The notes beneath the pieces are model-generated. The model did not search any database. It was not told the origin of the DNA and saw only the letters and a program-made list of their open reading frames with translations. Made by a program: the position numbers and the translations under genes. From NCBI GenBank assembly GCA_016208085.1, contig JACQYT010000016.1, positions 1 to 64,000 on the forward strand: DNA of 64,000 nucleotides. The letters are read 5' to 3'. This stretch comes from Elusimicrobiota bacterium (GTDB lineage Bacteria > Elusimicrobiota > Elusimicrobia > Elusimicrobiales > UBA9959). Numbering within the stretch: the stretch's first letter is position 1; each line of letters starts with the position of its first letter. Below are positions 6,870 to 15,199 of this stretch, one piece after another.

Positions 6870-9671
6870 ATGCGCATGAAATTAACCGGTAAATGCCTGC
6901 TTATCTGGCTGTTGACGGCAGTTGATGTTCCGGCCCTCTTTGCCGCTCAGGTATGCTTTAATGACCGCGGCCAATCGTTCGGCTGCCGCGACGACGCCTA
7001 CTGCGTGCCGAACGTGCGCGGCAAACAGGCATGCCGTTTAAAACGCGATGCGAATAAATATTACTGGCCTGTGCCGGTGAAAGCGCCTTCCGGTTTTGAA
7101 AAAACACGGGAAGAAAGCGGCGGCGCGGCCTGCATGTCCCGGTTCAGGCCTTTCCTGGCGTACGCGGAGAGCGCCGGGGATTGGCGCCGGAAGATCGCCT
7201 ATTACAGCCAGGCTATTAACGGCTGGCTGCCTTGCGACGGCAAAGAGAAAAAAGCCGACGCTTACACGGGCCGCGGCTTTGCCCGCACCCAGATAGGCGA
7301 TTACCAGGCCGCCGAGAACGATTTCAAAACGGCCCTCAGCTTCAATCCTCAGGATCCCCTGCCGCATAACTACCTCGGGTCTGTTTACTACGATCAGCAA
7401 AAGTATGATGACGCCGTCAGCGAGTTTGATATGGCTTTTGCGTTGCAGCTGGAGGACAGGGATCCCGTGGCCGCGCGCGTCGCGGGCCGGTTCTACGAGC
7501 TCGCGGTTAAGGAGCAGGAAAAAGCAAAGCGGGAGAGAGCCGAGCGGGCGAAAGCGCAGCAGGCGGCGCGAAATGCTCAGGCCGCTGCGCCAAAACAGAG
7601 CGAAGGCCCCGTTGACGCGCCTGCCGGGCCCTCACCCGGGCAGCCGCATCTGTCGCCGGGGAGCGCCCCCGGCGGCAGCTCGAACCCTGCCGTCCCCGGG
7701 CAGACCCCCCCCGGGGCTGGGGGGGCCCCGGCGAACCCCTCCGCGGACCTGCCTGAACCCGCCAAAGTTCGCGTGTTCAAACCGCTGCCGGGAAAACCGG
7801 CGGGAAGCGACTGGGTGCGTTATTGCGTTATAGGTTTATTTTTGACGACGGCGCTCTTCCTTGCCGTTACCTATCTGGTCTTAAAAGGCGATCAGGGCAG
7901 GATCCGCCGCGAGCTCGGTCCCCTGGCAAAGGAACTGGGCGTAGACGTCCAATGGATGTTCTTCGGTTTTTTCATACCTCCGGACACGGAGTTCCACGGC
8001 AAGCTTATGATAACCCTGGTCCTCTGCTCGGTGCTGGGGTCTATAGCCGCCGGTTTTGTGTTTTTTAAATTTTCCCTGGACGTCGCCGTCAAAATACTGT
8101 CCGGCCCGATAATATCCGGCGCCATAGCGTGCTTAAGCGTTTTCGCCTCTTATTCCCTTAAGACAGGCGCCGGCCTGGAGCCGCAAGCCGGCTGCGGCCC
8201 CGCCGCCGCGCCCCCCCAAAGCCCGGGGGGGACGCCCGCCCCGCCGAATTATGAACGGCCGCCCGCGGCAATACCGGATTTTTCGGGGCTTCAGTCCAGG
8301 CCGGAGACGACCGGCCGCGAGTTAAGATCTTCAGCGGCGCGTTCCCGGCAGGTTAAAGCCCTTATGGACGCTGGAAACTACCAGGAGGCCCTTGAGCTGT
8401 TTTCCAGGAAGCGCCAGTTAAAAATAACCGACGCCGATAAAGACCAGCTTTTTGAGATCTATATCCGGCTCGGGGATTTTGACAGGGCCGGCAATCTGTT
8501 CGGCTCGCTGAAAGGCAGCGCTCTGCTGACGGGAAATATCGCGCGTTACGAGGAGCTGGCCGCCGTTTGCCGTAATAAAGGCGGGCAAGGCCTGGCCCGC
8601 AGGATCTGCAGCGGTCTGTTCGAAGCCCTGAAACCGGCCACGCGCGTGGCCGCCGGCGCGCCTGTGTATTATAAACTTGCGGCGTTTTGCGAGAGCCTGG
8701 GCGACGCCGAACTGGCGCGCGATATTTTCCGGCACATGATTGAGGCGGGATTTGAGAAATATCGGGACGTGTCCGCCCGCTACGAAGACCTGAAGACCAG
8801 GCTCTTCGTGGCCGTCGCGCCGGCGCAGCGCAACGCTCCCGCCGCCGGGGCCGCCGCAACCGGAGGCGCGGTTATCGGGGCTGTGCTTAACAATCAATAT
8901 GAGATAAAAGGCGAGCTCGGCGAGGGGGGCATGGCCAAGGTCTATGAAGGCCTGGACAGGAAGACGAGCCGGAAAGTGGCGGTCAAAAAGATGCATCCCT
9001 GGCTGAAAAAATTCCCGGAGGAGCACAAGCGGTTCGTGCAGGAAGCCAGGATAGTCAGCCGGCTTAACCACCCTAATATCGTGGGCGTGCAGGCGATCGT
9101 GGAGCAGGAGGGGGAAATATATCTGATCTTTGATTATGTGGACGGGAAGACCCTGTCCGACCTGTTAAAAGCGAAAGGTCTTTTGCAATTCCAGGAATGC
9201 AAGGACATTTTGAAAGGCGTGTGCGGAGCGGTCCAGTACGCCCATAAAACCAACGTCATTCACAGGGACCTTAAACCTTCCAACATAATGATAACCAGGG
9301 ACGGCGTCGCGCTGGTGATGGATTTCGGGCTGGCGAGCGAGCTGCGGGAAAGCCTCACGAGAGTGACCCATCAGACGACATCCGGAACGCCGGCCTATAT
9401 GGCGCCGGAGCAGTACCTGGGCGTGGTTAAGCGGGAATCCGATATTTACGCGATGGGCGTCTGCTTTTATGAGATGCTGACGGGAAAGCTCCCGTTCACG
9501 ACGGGGGACATTATGCAGCTGAAGAACGACAGGGAGTTCCGCGAGGTCAGCGCCCAGCTGCCGTGGCTGCCGGCCGGGATCGACGAGATCGTCTCCCGCG
9601 CGCTGGCCCCCGAGCCGTCGCAGAGGTTCGCCGACCCGATGGAATTCTTCGACGCGCTCAATAAACTGTGA
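6870..9671 (+). CDS. Membrane-anchored TPR and Hanks-type Ser/Thr protein kinase
   Basis: 933 aa. Layout: signal peptide (about 1-27), a Cys-containing segment, TPR repeats (~80-190), a Pro/Ala-rich linker (~230-300), three hydrophobic helices (~316-337, 380-400, 409-430), a second TPR-like helical region (~465-600), then a complete kinase domain (~677-930). Kinase motifs: 'GELGEGGMAKVYEG', 'VAVKKM', 'HRDLKPSN', 'MDFGLA', 'MAPEQY'. With a cleaved signal peptide and three helices, the first TPR block should be periplasmic and the kinase cytoplasmic, so this may be a sensor. Having the kinase at the C-terminus rather than the N-terminus is uncommon among bacterial Hanks kinases. The start is ATG (6870) or ATG (6876); neither has a clear Shine-Dalgarno sequence. 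Targets unknown. Confidence 0.9.
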   Translation: MRMKLTGKCLLIWLLTAVDVPALFAAQVCFNDRGQSFGCRDDAYCVPNVRGKQACRLKRDANKYYWPVPVKAPSGFEKTREESGGAACMSRFRPFLAYAESAGDWRRKIAYYSQAINGWLPCDGKEKKADAYTGRGFARTQIGDYQAAENDFKTALSFNPQDPLPHNYLGSVYYDQQKYDDAVSEFDMAFALQLEDRDPVAARVAGRFYELAVKEQEKAKRERAERAKAQQAARNAQAAAPKQSEGPVDAPAGPSPGQPHLSPGSAPGGSSNPAVPGQTPPGAGGAPANPSADLPEPAKVRVFKPLPGKPAGSDWVRYCVIGLFLTTALFLAVTYLVLKGDQGRIRRELGPLAKELGVDVQWMFFGFFIPPDTEFHGKLMITLVLCSVLGSIAAGFVFFKFSLDVAVKILSGPIISGAIACLSVFASYSLKTGAGLEPQAGCGPAAAPPQSPGGTPAPPNYERPPAAIPDFSGLQSRPETTGRELRSSAARSRQVKALMDAGNYQEALELFSRKRQLKITDADKDQLFEIYIRLGDFDRAGNLFGSLKGSALLTGNIARYEELAAVCRNKGGQGLARRICSGLFEALKPATRVAAGAPVYYKLAAFCESLGDAELARDIFRHMIEAGFEKYRDVSARYEDLKTRLFVAVAPAQRNAPAAGAAATGGAVIGAVLNNQYEIKGELGEGGMAKVYEGLDRKTSRKVAVKKMHPWLKKFPEEHKRFVQEARIVSRLNHPNIVGVQAIVEQEGEIYLIFDYVDGKTLSDLLKAKGLLQFQECKDILKGVCGAVQYAHKTNVIHRDLKPSNIMITRDGVALVMDFGLASELRESLTRVTHQTTSGTPAYMAPEQYLGVVKRESDIYAMGVCFYEMLTGKLPFTTGDIMQLKNDREFREVSAQLPWLPAGIDEIVSRALAPEPSQRFADPMEFFDALNKL

Positions 9672-9694
9672 GTTTTTCCGCCTAGCGGAAAGTT

Positions 9695-9750
9695 GCAGCG
9701 GTCGCATTATTATATGCGACAATCTCTGCGATGGTAATCGCACCGCTACA
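9695..9750. repeat. Bipartite hairpin repeat bounded by AGCGG/CCGCT, copy 1
   Basis: Outer arms 'CAGCGGT' and 'CACCGCTACA' enclose two small inverted repeats (GTCGCAT/ATGCGAC and TGCGAT/ATCGCA). The same plan recurs at 17742-17794, 46113-46147 and 60125-60178. It lies between two convergent genes, so it could also end transcription, but it has no T-run. Confidence 0.7.
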
Positions 9751-9765
9751 CTCATAACTCAAAAC

Positions 9766-10011
9766 TTATACCTTGCCTTTAAAGTTCAGAATTACCGCTA
9801 TCATAAAAAGTATCCCGGCTAGGCCGCCCCAGAACAGAATATTGCCGGCCAGGCGGCCGGTTTTTTGCGCTGCGCTCATCGGGGGCGGCTGCGCGCCTCC
9901 GGCGGCCGGCGCCGGGGAAAATTTCCTGCGCAGCAGCGCGCCCGCGGCCACCGGCACAAAAGGCAGCGCCAGCAGCAGCGCGGTTTCCAGTATATAGTTC
10001 AGGTCGGTCAT
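9766..10011 (-). CDS. Small membrane protein, two predicted helices
   Basis: The ORF-track version (150 aa) runs back into the upstream gene. The credible start is the ATG at 10011, which overlaps the upstream stop (ATGA on the minus strand), giving 81 aa. Two hydrophobic segments ('YILETALLLALPFVPVAAG' and 'GNILFWGGLAGILFMIAVIL') flank a short Pro/Ala-rich basic loop. Translational coupling suggests it works with the secreted CHAT/DUF4347-like protein encoded just upstream, for example as a membrane partner. No family recognised. Confidence 0.65.
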   Translation of the reverse strand: MTDLNYILETALLLALPFVPVAAGALLRRKFSPAPAAGGAQPPPMSAAQKTGRLAGNILFWGGLAGILFMIAVILNFKGKV

Positions 10012-11441
10012 GGCGCGCTCACCTCGCGGCCGTCCTGGTAGCAGGCTTTCTTGCCGGCCACGTAGCCGGGGGTCGTGGCTTCCTGATTGCCTATTATGCG
10101 CGTTACCAGCGGCAGGCGGCCCGGCACCAGTCCGAAGGTGCGGTAGCCGCATACAATAGCGCCTTTCACGCCCAGGCTGGTGTCCAGGGCCAGGTCCGCG
10201 TTCCAGGTCTTTTCCCACTGCCGCTTGGCCTGGGCGGCGGGTAAGCCGTCGGCCCTGTCCTGGAAATACGGCAGGCTGAAGTAGAGCAGGCGGCGGGCCA
10301 CCATGGAAAGACCCACGGCCGGGTTAAGCGTGGGGCCGCCTATGGAGGCGGTGTTGCAGCCGGAAAACTGTATCACTCCGCCCCTGGCCATTTTTCCCTT
10401 CAGCAGCTGCGCGGCGGACTCGGCGTCGTAGGTTTCGGCGCCCACGGTCTGCATGCCGGGGGAACCGTGGCCGTAGAGTATTATTTTGGAGATGGAGCCG
10501 TCGGGCAGCCGGCGTATGGCGGCTTGCGCGTCTTTGGCTTGGCGGAAGGTCCTCGGTTTGGGGCTGCCGGCCACATACACCGTTATGCCGTAGGCGTCCG
10601 AGGTGAGGGCCGTGGACTTTTTTTCTTCAGGCGGCGCCGTTTTTATTCCCGGCGCGGCTTTCAGTTCCGGTATGGCGAAAGCCGGTTTTTTTTGCGGTTC
10701 GGCAAGAGTGAGCCCGCCCGCCGCGCCTTTCCCGGAGTACCGGGCTCCGCCGACAGCCACCGGGCCGCCGCCTGAAACGTTCATGCCGTCGTAGAGCCTG
10801 GAGAAGCTGTCGGCGTTGAGCGCCGAGGGGGCCTCCGCCGTGAATTTATCCAGCGCGGCGGCGGAGGCGCTCTCCGGCCGCGCTGCGGCGGTGAAAGCGC
10901 TTTCCGGATGCGCCGCGTCCTCCGTATTCTGCCCGGGCGGAACTTCGGCCGCGGACTCCGGCGGGCGCAGTTCCGCTATGGCCTCCGGCAGCAGGTATGG
11001 TTCAAGGGCCAGGGCGTCCCGGTCGTTGAGCCCGCGCCCGGCTTTGGCCAGTTTCTCCCGGATTACGGCCAGCTTGCGGGCCAGGGCTTCGGCTTTTTCA
11101 TTTCCCAGCCAGAACCGTACGATCCGTATATCTTCTTCGCCGGTCTGCTCGGCGTAATCCCGCAGCTGCGCGCTGTCCCATTTCTTTACCGCGTCGGCGT
11201 GGTATTCCTGTATCTCCGCCTGTCTTTCCAGCGCGGGCCGGCGGGCGTCGAGCAGCGCCCGTTCCTGCGCCTCCGGCGTCAGGGCCGCCCATATTTTCGG
11301 GTTAAAGGAGCCCCGCTCCTGGAAATATTTGAATTCAGCCGCGTATTCGCGGGCGTTCCAGAACACGCTCTCCCGGGCGCAGGCGTAACTCCCGGCCAGG
11401 CCCGGCAAAAGGAAAAGCAGGAGAAGGCGCAGGTATTGCAT
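10008..11441 (-). CDS. Secreted protein with C-terminal CHAT/DUF4347-like domain
   Basis: 477 aa with an N-terminal signal peptide ('YLRLLLLFLLPGLAGSYACA'), a charged helical region to about residue 150, a low-complexity Ala/Pro/Glu linker, and a C-terminal domain (~285-477). The C-terminal domain has 'IILYGHGSPGMQ' and 'VIQFSGCNTASIGG', a His-Gly and a Cys on successive strands as in caspase-like CHAT and DUF4347 domains. If the His and Cys are catalytic it would be an extracytoplasmic cysteine protease; many DUF4347 proteins have no proven activity. Encoded on the minus strand with a 4-bp overlap to a small membrane protein, between plus-strand genes. Confidence is high for secretion, moderate for the fold. 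Confidence 0.7.
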   Translation of the reverse strand: MQYLRLLLLFLLPGLAGSYACARESVFWNAREYAAEFKYFQERGSFNPKIWAALTPEAQERALLDARRPALERQAEIQEYHADAVKKWDSAQLRDYAEQTGEEDIRIVRFWLGNEKAEALARKLAVIREKLAKAGRGLNDRDALALEPYLLPEAIAELRPPESAAEVPPGQNTEDAAHPESAFTAAARPESASAAALDKFTAEAPSALNADSFSRLYDGMNVSGGGPVAVGGARYSGKGAAGGLTLAEPQKKPAFAIPELKAAPGIKTAPPEEKKSTALTSDAYGITVYVAGSPKPRTFRQAKDAQAAIRRLPDGSISKIILYGHGSPGMQTVGAETYDAESAAQLLKGKMARGGVIQFSGCNTASIGGPTLNPAVGLSMVARRLLYFSLPYFQDRADGLPAAQAKRQWEKTWNADLALDTSLGVKGAIVCGYRTFGLVPGRLPLVTRIIGNQEATTPGYVAGKKACYQDGREVSAP

Positions 11442-11558
11442 AAAGATAACCGGATACGCACTTATAGTCTACATCATAATATCTCATTGTCAAGGGCTTT
11501 TTAGCCGGAAAATTTGATAATATTATATTTACGGCTATCAATAGGCACAGGAGAATAT

Positions 11559-11813
11559 ATGGAAGAAAAGGAAATAGGAAAGATAAGTCATTACTTCGGA
11601 CACATCGGGGTCGGTATAATAGAGCTTACGGATGCGCTCAAAGTCGGAGACAGCGTGCGCATCAAGGGACACACGACGGACCTCAAGGAAACGGTGGAGT
11701 CAATGCAGCTTGATCACAACAGCGTCGGCGAGGCCGTCAAAGGGCAGGCTGTCGGGATAAAAGTCGCGGCCAAGGTCCATCCCAACGACAAGGTCTACAA
11801 GCTGATTCCGTAA
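11559..11813 (+). CDS. EF-Tu domain-2-like small protein
   Basis: 84 aa from the ATG at 11559, which has 'aggaga' 5 bp upstream; the longer track ORF (11514) lacks such support. The sequence 'GIIELTDALKVGDSVRIKGHTTD' and 'VGIKVAAKVHPNDKVYKL' follow the beta-barrel pattern of elongation-factor domain 2 (EFTu_D2), without any GTPase domain. Such stand-alone 'translation elongation factor-like' proteins occur in many uncultured bacteria; their role is unknown. An AT-rich stretch about 20-40 bp upstream could hold a promoter. Confidence 0.75.
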   Translation: MEEKEIGKISHYFGHIGVGIIELTDALKVGDSVRIKGHTTDLKETVESMQLDHNSVGEAVKGQAVGIKVAAKVHPNDKVYKLIP

Positions 11814-12027
11814 CGAATGAACCGCCGGGAAATTTTGGCCGCCATTTTCAAACGGGCCGGCATAAAGTTTGCTTTCCAGTCTTCATTACAATACTTGGTT
11901 ATTCATTTATCTTCCGGGTTAAGCGTTTTAAATCTTTACGATCCTGTTCCCGGTCAGCATACTGTTTTAGAAGTATAAGGTCTTTGTGGGATATATAACG
12001 AATATTTACTTTCCTTAAACTGAATCA

Positions 12028-12140
12028 TTATACCACTTTGTTGCGGAAGTTCTTGTCCGCGCGCACGCGCACCTGGTAGAGCTCGTCGGTATCCTTAAAT
12101 TTGGTTATGTCCTCCTCGCCGCCCACCAGATAAAGTGGGA
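12028..12140 (-). pseudogene. C-terminal remnant of an unidentified gene
   Basis: Read on the minus strand this stretch gives an uninterrupted coding-like tail, 'FPLYLVGGEEDITKFKDTD' followed by 'LYQVRVRADKNF' and a TAA stop at 12028. Codon use resembles neighbouring genes. Going upstream on the minus strand it runs straight into a GTTGATAAGTTGAC-type repeat and then a stop codon, with no start codon. It looks like the 3' end of a gene whose 5' part was lost at the repeat. Family not recognised. Confidence 0.45.
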
Positions 12141-12222
12141 AACGGCAGTTGATAAGTTGACAAGCAAGAAAGTTGCGGCGCTTATCAACCAGTCAACTTA
12201 TAAACTTATCAACTTTCCTAAA
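12138..12222. repeat. Palindromic short-unit repeat, TTGATAAG family
   Basis: Arms built of TTGATAAGTTGAC-like units (left) and CTTATCAAC/GTCAACTTAT units (right) around a short centre; the two arms are reverse complements and could form a hairpin. The same unit encodes part of the signal peptide of the gene at 48028. The rest of 11814-12452 shows only further short inverted repeats (around 12340-12410) and no credible gene. Confidence 0.7.
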
Positions 12223-12452
12223 ATTCGGCCTGGGTCTTAAGTCCTATTCCGGCATAGGTCCATTTTCCTTGCCCGTCTGGGTCTAAGGCCCCTGCCGCAG
12301 GCACGCCGTTATGAGATAAACTAATATAAGAGGTTGTCTCTTGTAATCCTTCGAAGAGGCGAAGGAGCATCCACCTCCGGACCGATGAATCCGGGGTCAC
12401 CAGGGGAAACGGAATATTTGTATTATTTTCGTTTCCTCGTTTTATTTTCCGG

Positions 12453-13448
12453 ATGGAAAACATGCAAATGTCAAAGTACGCGTTGTCGGCCTGTCTGATC
12501 TTTTTGGTTTCCGCGCCCGCTTTCTCCCAGGAAGACTATAACCCCCAGGAGGTCAACCCCTTTTTAGACCCGGCTTTGCAGGATTACGTTGAAACCGTTT
12601 ACGGCTACAGGAACCCGGCCAATGCCCCGAAGTTCGCCTCTGATTTCCGCGACACGCTGACTTCCCTGTCCGTCGCCGCGCTTAAAAGCGCCCTGGCCGG
12701 CCGCCGTCCCGGCGGCTCCGCCTCCCAGCCGTCCATCCGCCCAGCCGCTCCCCTTCCTCAGCCCTCAGCCCTCAGCCCTCAGCCTTCATCCTTTCCCCAG
12801 GACCGCCTGCCGAACGTCTTGAACAGCATCGGCGAATCACATGGCTCCGGAGGCAGCCTGGCTGTGCCCGGCCAATACTACAAAGTCACGTTCGCCAATG
12901 AAAACGGCCCTTTGTCCGCTTTCGTCGCCCCGCTGGCCCCCGACGCTTTATCCGGCTTTAAGGCCGGAGAATATGTTTTTATAAGTATACTGCCCGCGAC
13001 CGCTGATCACGCCCGGTTAATAGACGCCTTGTCCAAAACCGGCTTCAAATTCTCCGGCGAGAAGACTTATTTCACCGATTCGGGAAAAAAGACCTTTCTG
13101 CTGGGCTGGGCGCCCTACGCTAATCTCCCCGCTATCTGCGGGCAGCAGGGGGTGCGCAAGGTGGCCGTGGAAAAAAAGACTTCGGGCGTGCCGCTCAAGA
13201 CCAGGATACGGTTCACGCTGAGAGCGCCCTCCGGAGAGCGCTCAGACGCTTTTGTCTCCGATTTCCTTAAAAACCTCAATACCCGCACCGGGTTCGCTTC
13301 CGAAAACGTGCTGCGCCTGCCCCAGAATTCCGCGCATGCCAAGTTCACGGCTTTTGACGTAACCGGCAGCCTGCCGGTTGACATGATAGGCGAATTATCC
13401 CAATCCCCCTTCGTAGCCGCCATAGAATTCAAAGACAACGCGCTGTAA
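12453..13448 (+). CDS. Secreted protein with two inhibitor-I9-like repeats (predicted)
   Basis: 331 aa; signal peptide about 1-25 ('YALSACLIFLVSAPAFS'). Residues ~85-115 are Pro/Ser/Gln-rich and encoded by a run of CAGCCCT/CAGCCTT units, the same short repeat found in intergenic arrays of this window. The C-terminal half appears to contain two related ~80-aa units, each ending in a helix-strand pattern ('LPAICGQQGVRKVAVEKK' and 'MIGELSQSPFVAAIEFKD'), reminiscent of subtilisin propeptide (I9) domains. That is a pattern-level inference. Start uncertain among ATGs at 12453, 12462 and 12468. Function unknown. Confidence 0.65.
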   Translation: MENMQMSKYALSACLIFLVSAPAFSQEDYNPQEVNPFLDPALQDYVETVYGYRNPANAPKFASDFRDTLTSLSVAALKSALAGRRPGGSASQPSIRPAAPLPQPSALSPQPSSFPQDRLPNVLNSIGESHGSGGSLAVPGQYYKVTFANENGPLSAFVAPLAPDALSGFKAGEYVFISILPATADHARLIDALSKTGFKFSGEKTYFTDSGKKTFLLGWAPYANLPAICGQQGVRKVAVEKKTSGVPLKTRIRFTLRAPSGERSDAFVSDFLKNLNTRTGFASENVLRLPQNSAHAKFTAFDVTGSLPVDMIGELSQSPFVAAIEFKDNAL

Positions 13449-13506
13449 ATAATCCGCGCAACAAAAAATTTGACAGGCCGCCCTTGAGTTCACAAAGACC
13501 GCTCTT

Positions 13507-14046
13507 TTGCCGCAAAAAGCCGAAGCGGCTTCAAATCCGGCGGGTTTCATATGCTCCACCGTGTCAATTAGGTGCGCTGACTTAAACCTATTAGAGACTA
13601 TCACTATCCCAAGGGCCGAGGAGGCGCTGGCAAAGGCAAAAGAGGCCTTGATTATAGCTGAAGAAGCGTGTGATCGGGATCCGAATTATTGCGTCTTTGT
13701 ACCCACGTATAAACAAAATGTTGCAAATGCAAGAGAGGTCTTGCAGTGCGCCCAGGCCCAGAGAACCGCGGCTAAAGAAAAATGCGGTTCCAGTTCGTGG
13801 TACACCGGCTCCTGGTTTGAAAAACAGAAAGATAAATGGTCCTGTGGATGTTATCGAGGCTGTATGTGGCCTTGGGTTGCTGGTAGCGGTCTAGCTGCAA
13901 TACCAATATGCTCAGTATGTTCGTTTGTTCCACCACCATTCGGACCCATACCTTGTGCTGTTGCCTGTGTTGTAGTGGTAACAGGTACTGGTGCGGTCAT
14001 GGGCGATGGTTCATGTACAATCAAATGCGAAGAAGCATGTAATTAA
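13507..14046 (+). CDS. Cys-rich protein with hydrophobic Gly/Cys tail; 5' end uncertain
   Basis: The open frame runs from a stop at 13471 with no ATG or GTG start; the TTG at 13507 is only nominal and has no Shine-Dalgarno sequence, so the gene may be 5'-truncated. The middle is an Ala/Glu-rich helix with Cys residues. The tail has many cysteines and hydrophobic residues ('WSCGCYRGCMWPW', 'IPCAVACVVVVTGTGAVMG', ending in 'CEEACN'). A Cys/Gly-rich hydrophobic C-terminus beside a small membrane protein resembles the layout of bacteriocin-immunity pairs; the cysteine pattern loosely recalls halocin-C8-like domains. Composition is more AT-rich than neighbours, suggesting transfer. Confidence 0.5.
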   Translation: MPQKAEAASNPAGFICSTVSIRCADLNLLETITIPRAEEALAKAKEALIIAEEACDRDPNYCVFVPTYKQNVANAREVLQCAQAQRTAAKEKCGSSSWYTGSWFEKQKDKWSCGCYRGCMWPWVAGSGLAAIPICSVCSFVPPPFGPIPCAVACVVVVTGTGAVMGDGSCTIKCEEACN

Positions 14047-14055
14047 GAGACAAAA

Positions 14056-14083
14056 CCAGAACAAATTCTGGTGCCATTTTTTT
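14056..14083 (+). terminator. Intrinsic terminator-like hairpin
   Basis: Stem CCAGAA/TTCTGG with a 4-base loop, then after 5 bases a run of seven T. It sits between the Cys-rich gene and the membrane gene at 14105. Confidence 0.55.
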
Positions 14084-14104
14084 ACTGTGTAAAGGAGGGA
14101 ATGT

Positions 14105-14557
14105 ATGAAACCTAGAGGTTTCTGGTATATATTCTCCGTGATAACTCTGATTACAGCTTCATTTGCTTTGCTGTATTCGTTGGGATTCTCTTTGATTATG
14201 GGTGTGGGATTTGGTCAAAGTCTTCATAATGTCATCATTAGCATGTGCTTTGGTCTTGTTTTTGTGTTATCAATTGGTGTTGGAATGGCTTTTACGATGA
14301 AAGCGATTACAGTCCCCGTAACTTTCCAGGATAGGAAAGCTTTTCTTTCAAGGCTTAACGTCGTGTTAGCCGAGATAGACTACCATCCAGTTTCTCAAAT
14401 CGGGAGTTTCCTGACTTACAAGCCATCATTCCAGGCCGGACTTCTTGCAGGGAATATATCCGTCCAGATAGACGATAATTCTGCTACAATGGTCGGGCCT
14501 AGTTGTTATATCAAGAAGCTGCAAAAATGGTTACAGCAGCCCGAAAAACCTGGCTGA
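14105..14557 (+). CDS. Membrane protein, two helices plus small cytoplasmic domain
   Basis: 150 aa; ATG with 'aaaggaggg' 5 bp upstream, a strong Shine-Dalgarno sequence. Two hydrophobic helices (~8-32 and ~43-66) are followed by an ~80-residue soluble domain with 'LNVVLAEIDYHPVSQIGSFL' and a final basic helix. AT-rich like the preceding Cys-rich gene, from which it is separated by 58 bp including a terminator-like hairpin. Size and context are compatible with an immunity protein for that gene product, but no family is recognised and this role is inference. Confidence 0.6.
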   Translation: MKPRGFWYIFSVITLITASFALLYSLGFSLIMGVGFGQSLHNVIISMCFGLVFVLSIGVGMAFTMKAITVPVTFQDRKAFLSRLNVVLAEIDYHPVSQIGSFLTYKPSFQAGLLAGNISVQIDDNSATMVGPSCYIKKLQKWLQQPEKPG

Positions 14558-14594
14558 AAACTGAGAACAGGCTGCTGATAAAAAAGGGGACAGG

Positions 14595-15011
14595 CTACTT
14601 TTTTTCTTCCAGGAGGGTTATGCGAGTTTCGTGGCCGGCGAGCTGCTTCTCGCGGCGCATCACGGCCTCGCCGCGGAGCGCGTCTTTTCTTTGGCAGCTT
14701 TTGATATCGCCGGCAATGGCGTCAAGCAGATTGAAAACCCTGTTGATGTCGCCTTTTGTCGCGAATTCCGTGTTCAGGCGGTCTGTTAGGCGGTCTATTT
14801 TAAAACTGTTTTTTAAAATTTCGCCGGAGAGGCCTTTAACCCTGTCATCCAGACCTTTGACCCTGTCATCCAGACCTTTGACCCTGTCATCCAGCCGGTT
14901 GATGTCGGCTTTAAGTTCGGATTTGACGCCCTGCATTTCCGAGCGCAGTTTGGATTCAAAAGAATTCAAATCCGCTTTTGTGGCAGGTTGATTGGCGTTT
15001 GCTTTACCCAT
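14595..15011 (-). CDS. Coiled-coil protein with tandem LDDRVKG heptads
   Basis: 138 aa from the ATG at 15011 (the track start at 15029 overlaps a minus-strand TATAAT at 15017-15022, so the shorter form is preferred). Almost wholly helical. Three exact copies of the heptad LDDRVKG come from a 21-bp tandem DNA repeat (about 14838-14900). Resembles DUF1640/CCDC90-like or SlyX-like small coiled coils in pattern only. No signal peptide or membrane helix. The heptad number could vary between strains. Confidence 0.6.
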   Translation of the reverse strand: MGKANANQPATKADLNSFESKLRSEMQGVKSELKADINRLDDRVKGLDDRVKGLDDRVKGLSGEILKNSFKIDRLTDRLNTEFATKGDINRVFNLLDAIAGDIKSCQRKDALRGEAVMRREKQLAGHETRITLLEEKK

Positions 15012-15048
15012 GAAATTATTATACGACATTTCAAAATAAAGCGACAGG

Positions 15049-15199
15049 GCCTTTAGGGCGGGGAAACCTTAGGGCAAGAGGGAGTTTGGCCGCTTGATGA
15101 GCATAGCTCTTGATGCGGCACTGGCATAGCCTTGAGGGAGAAAGAAATTTCTCCCTCATCCTGTTGGATACAGTTGAATTGTGTCGCTTCGCTCCACCT
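15049..15199. repeat. 200-bp structured repeat (family A), partial copy with an inserted segment
   Basis: Matches the 3' three-quarters of the repeat seen at 53000-53200, 54622-54823 and 61489-61693: 'CTTTAGGGCGGGG', 'CTCATCCTGTTGGATACAG' and 'GTGTCGCTTCGCTCCACC' appear in order. About 42 bp of unrelated sequence (from GGCCGCTTGATG to TGGCATAGCC) interrupts it. Its end supplies the GTG start of the small ORF at 15181. The rest of 15200-15465 holds only that ORF. Confidence 0.8.

Noticed and set aside
12218-12463. 81-aa minus-strand ORF
   Set aside because: Made of short inverted repeats, overlaps the start of the plus-strand gene, and no family pattern is visible; kept only as a note in case the 'QGKWTYAGIGLKTQAEF' end is a gene remnant.
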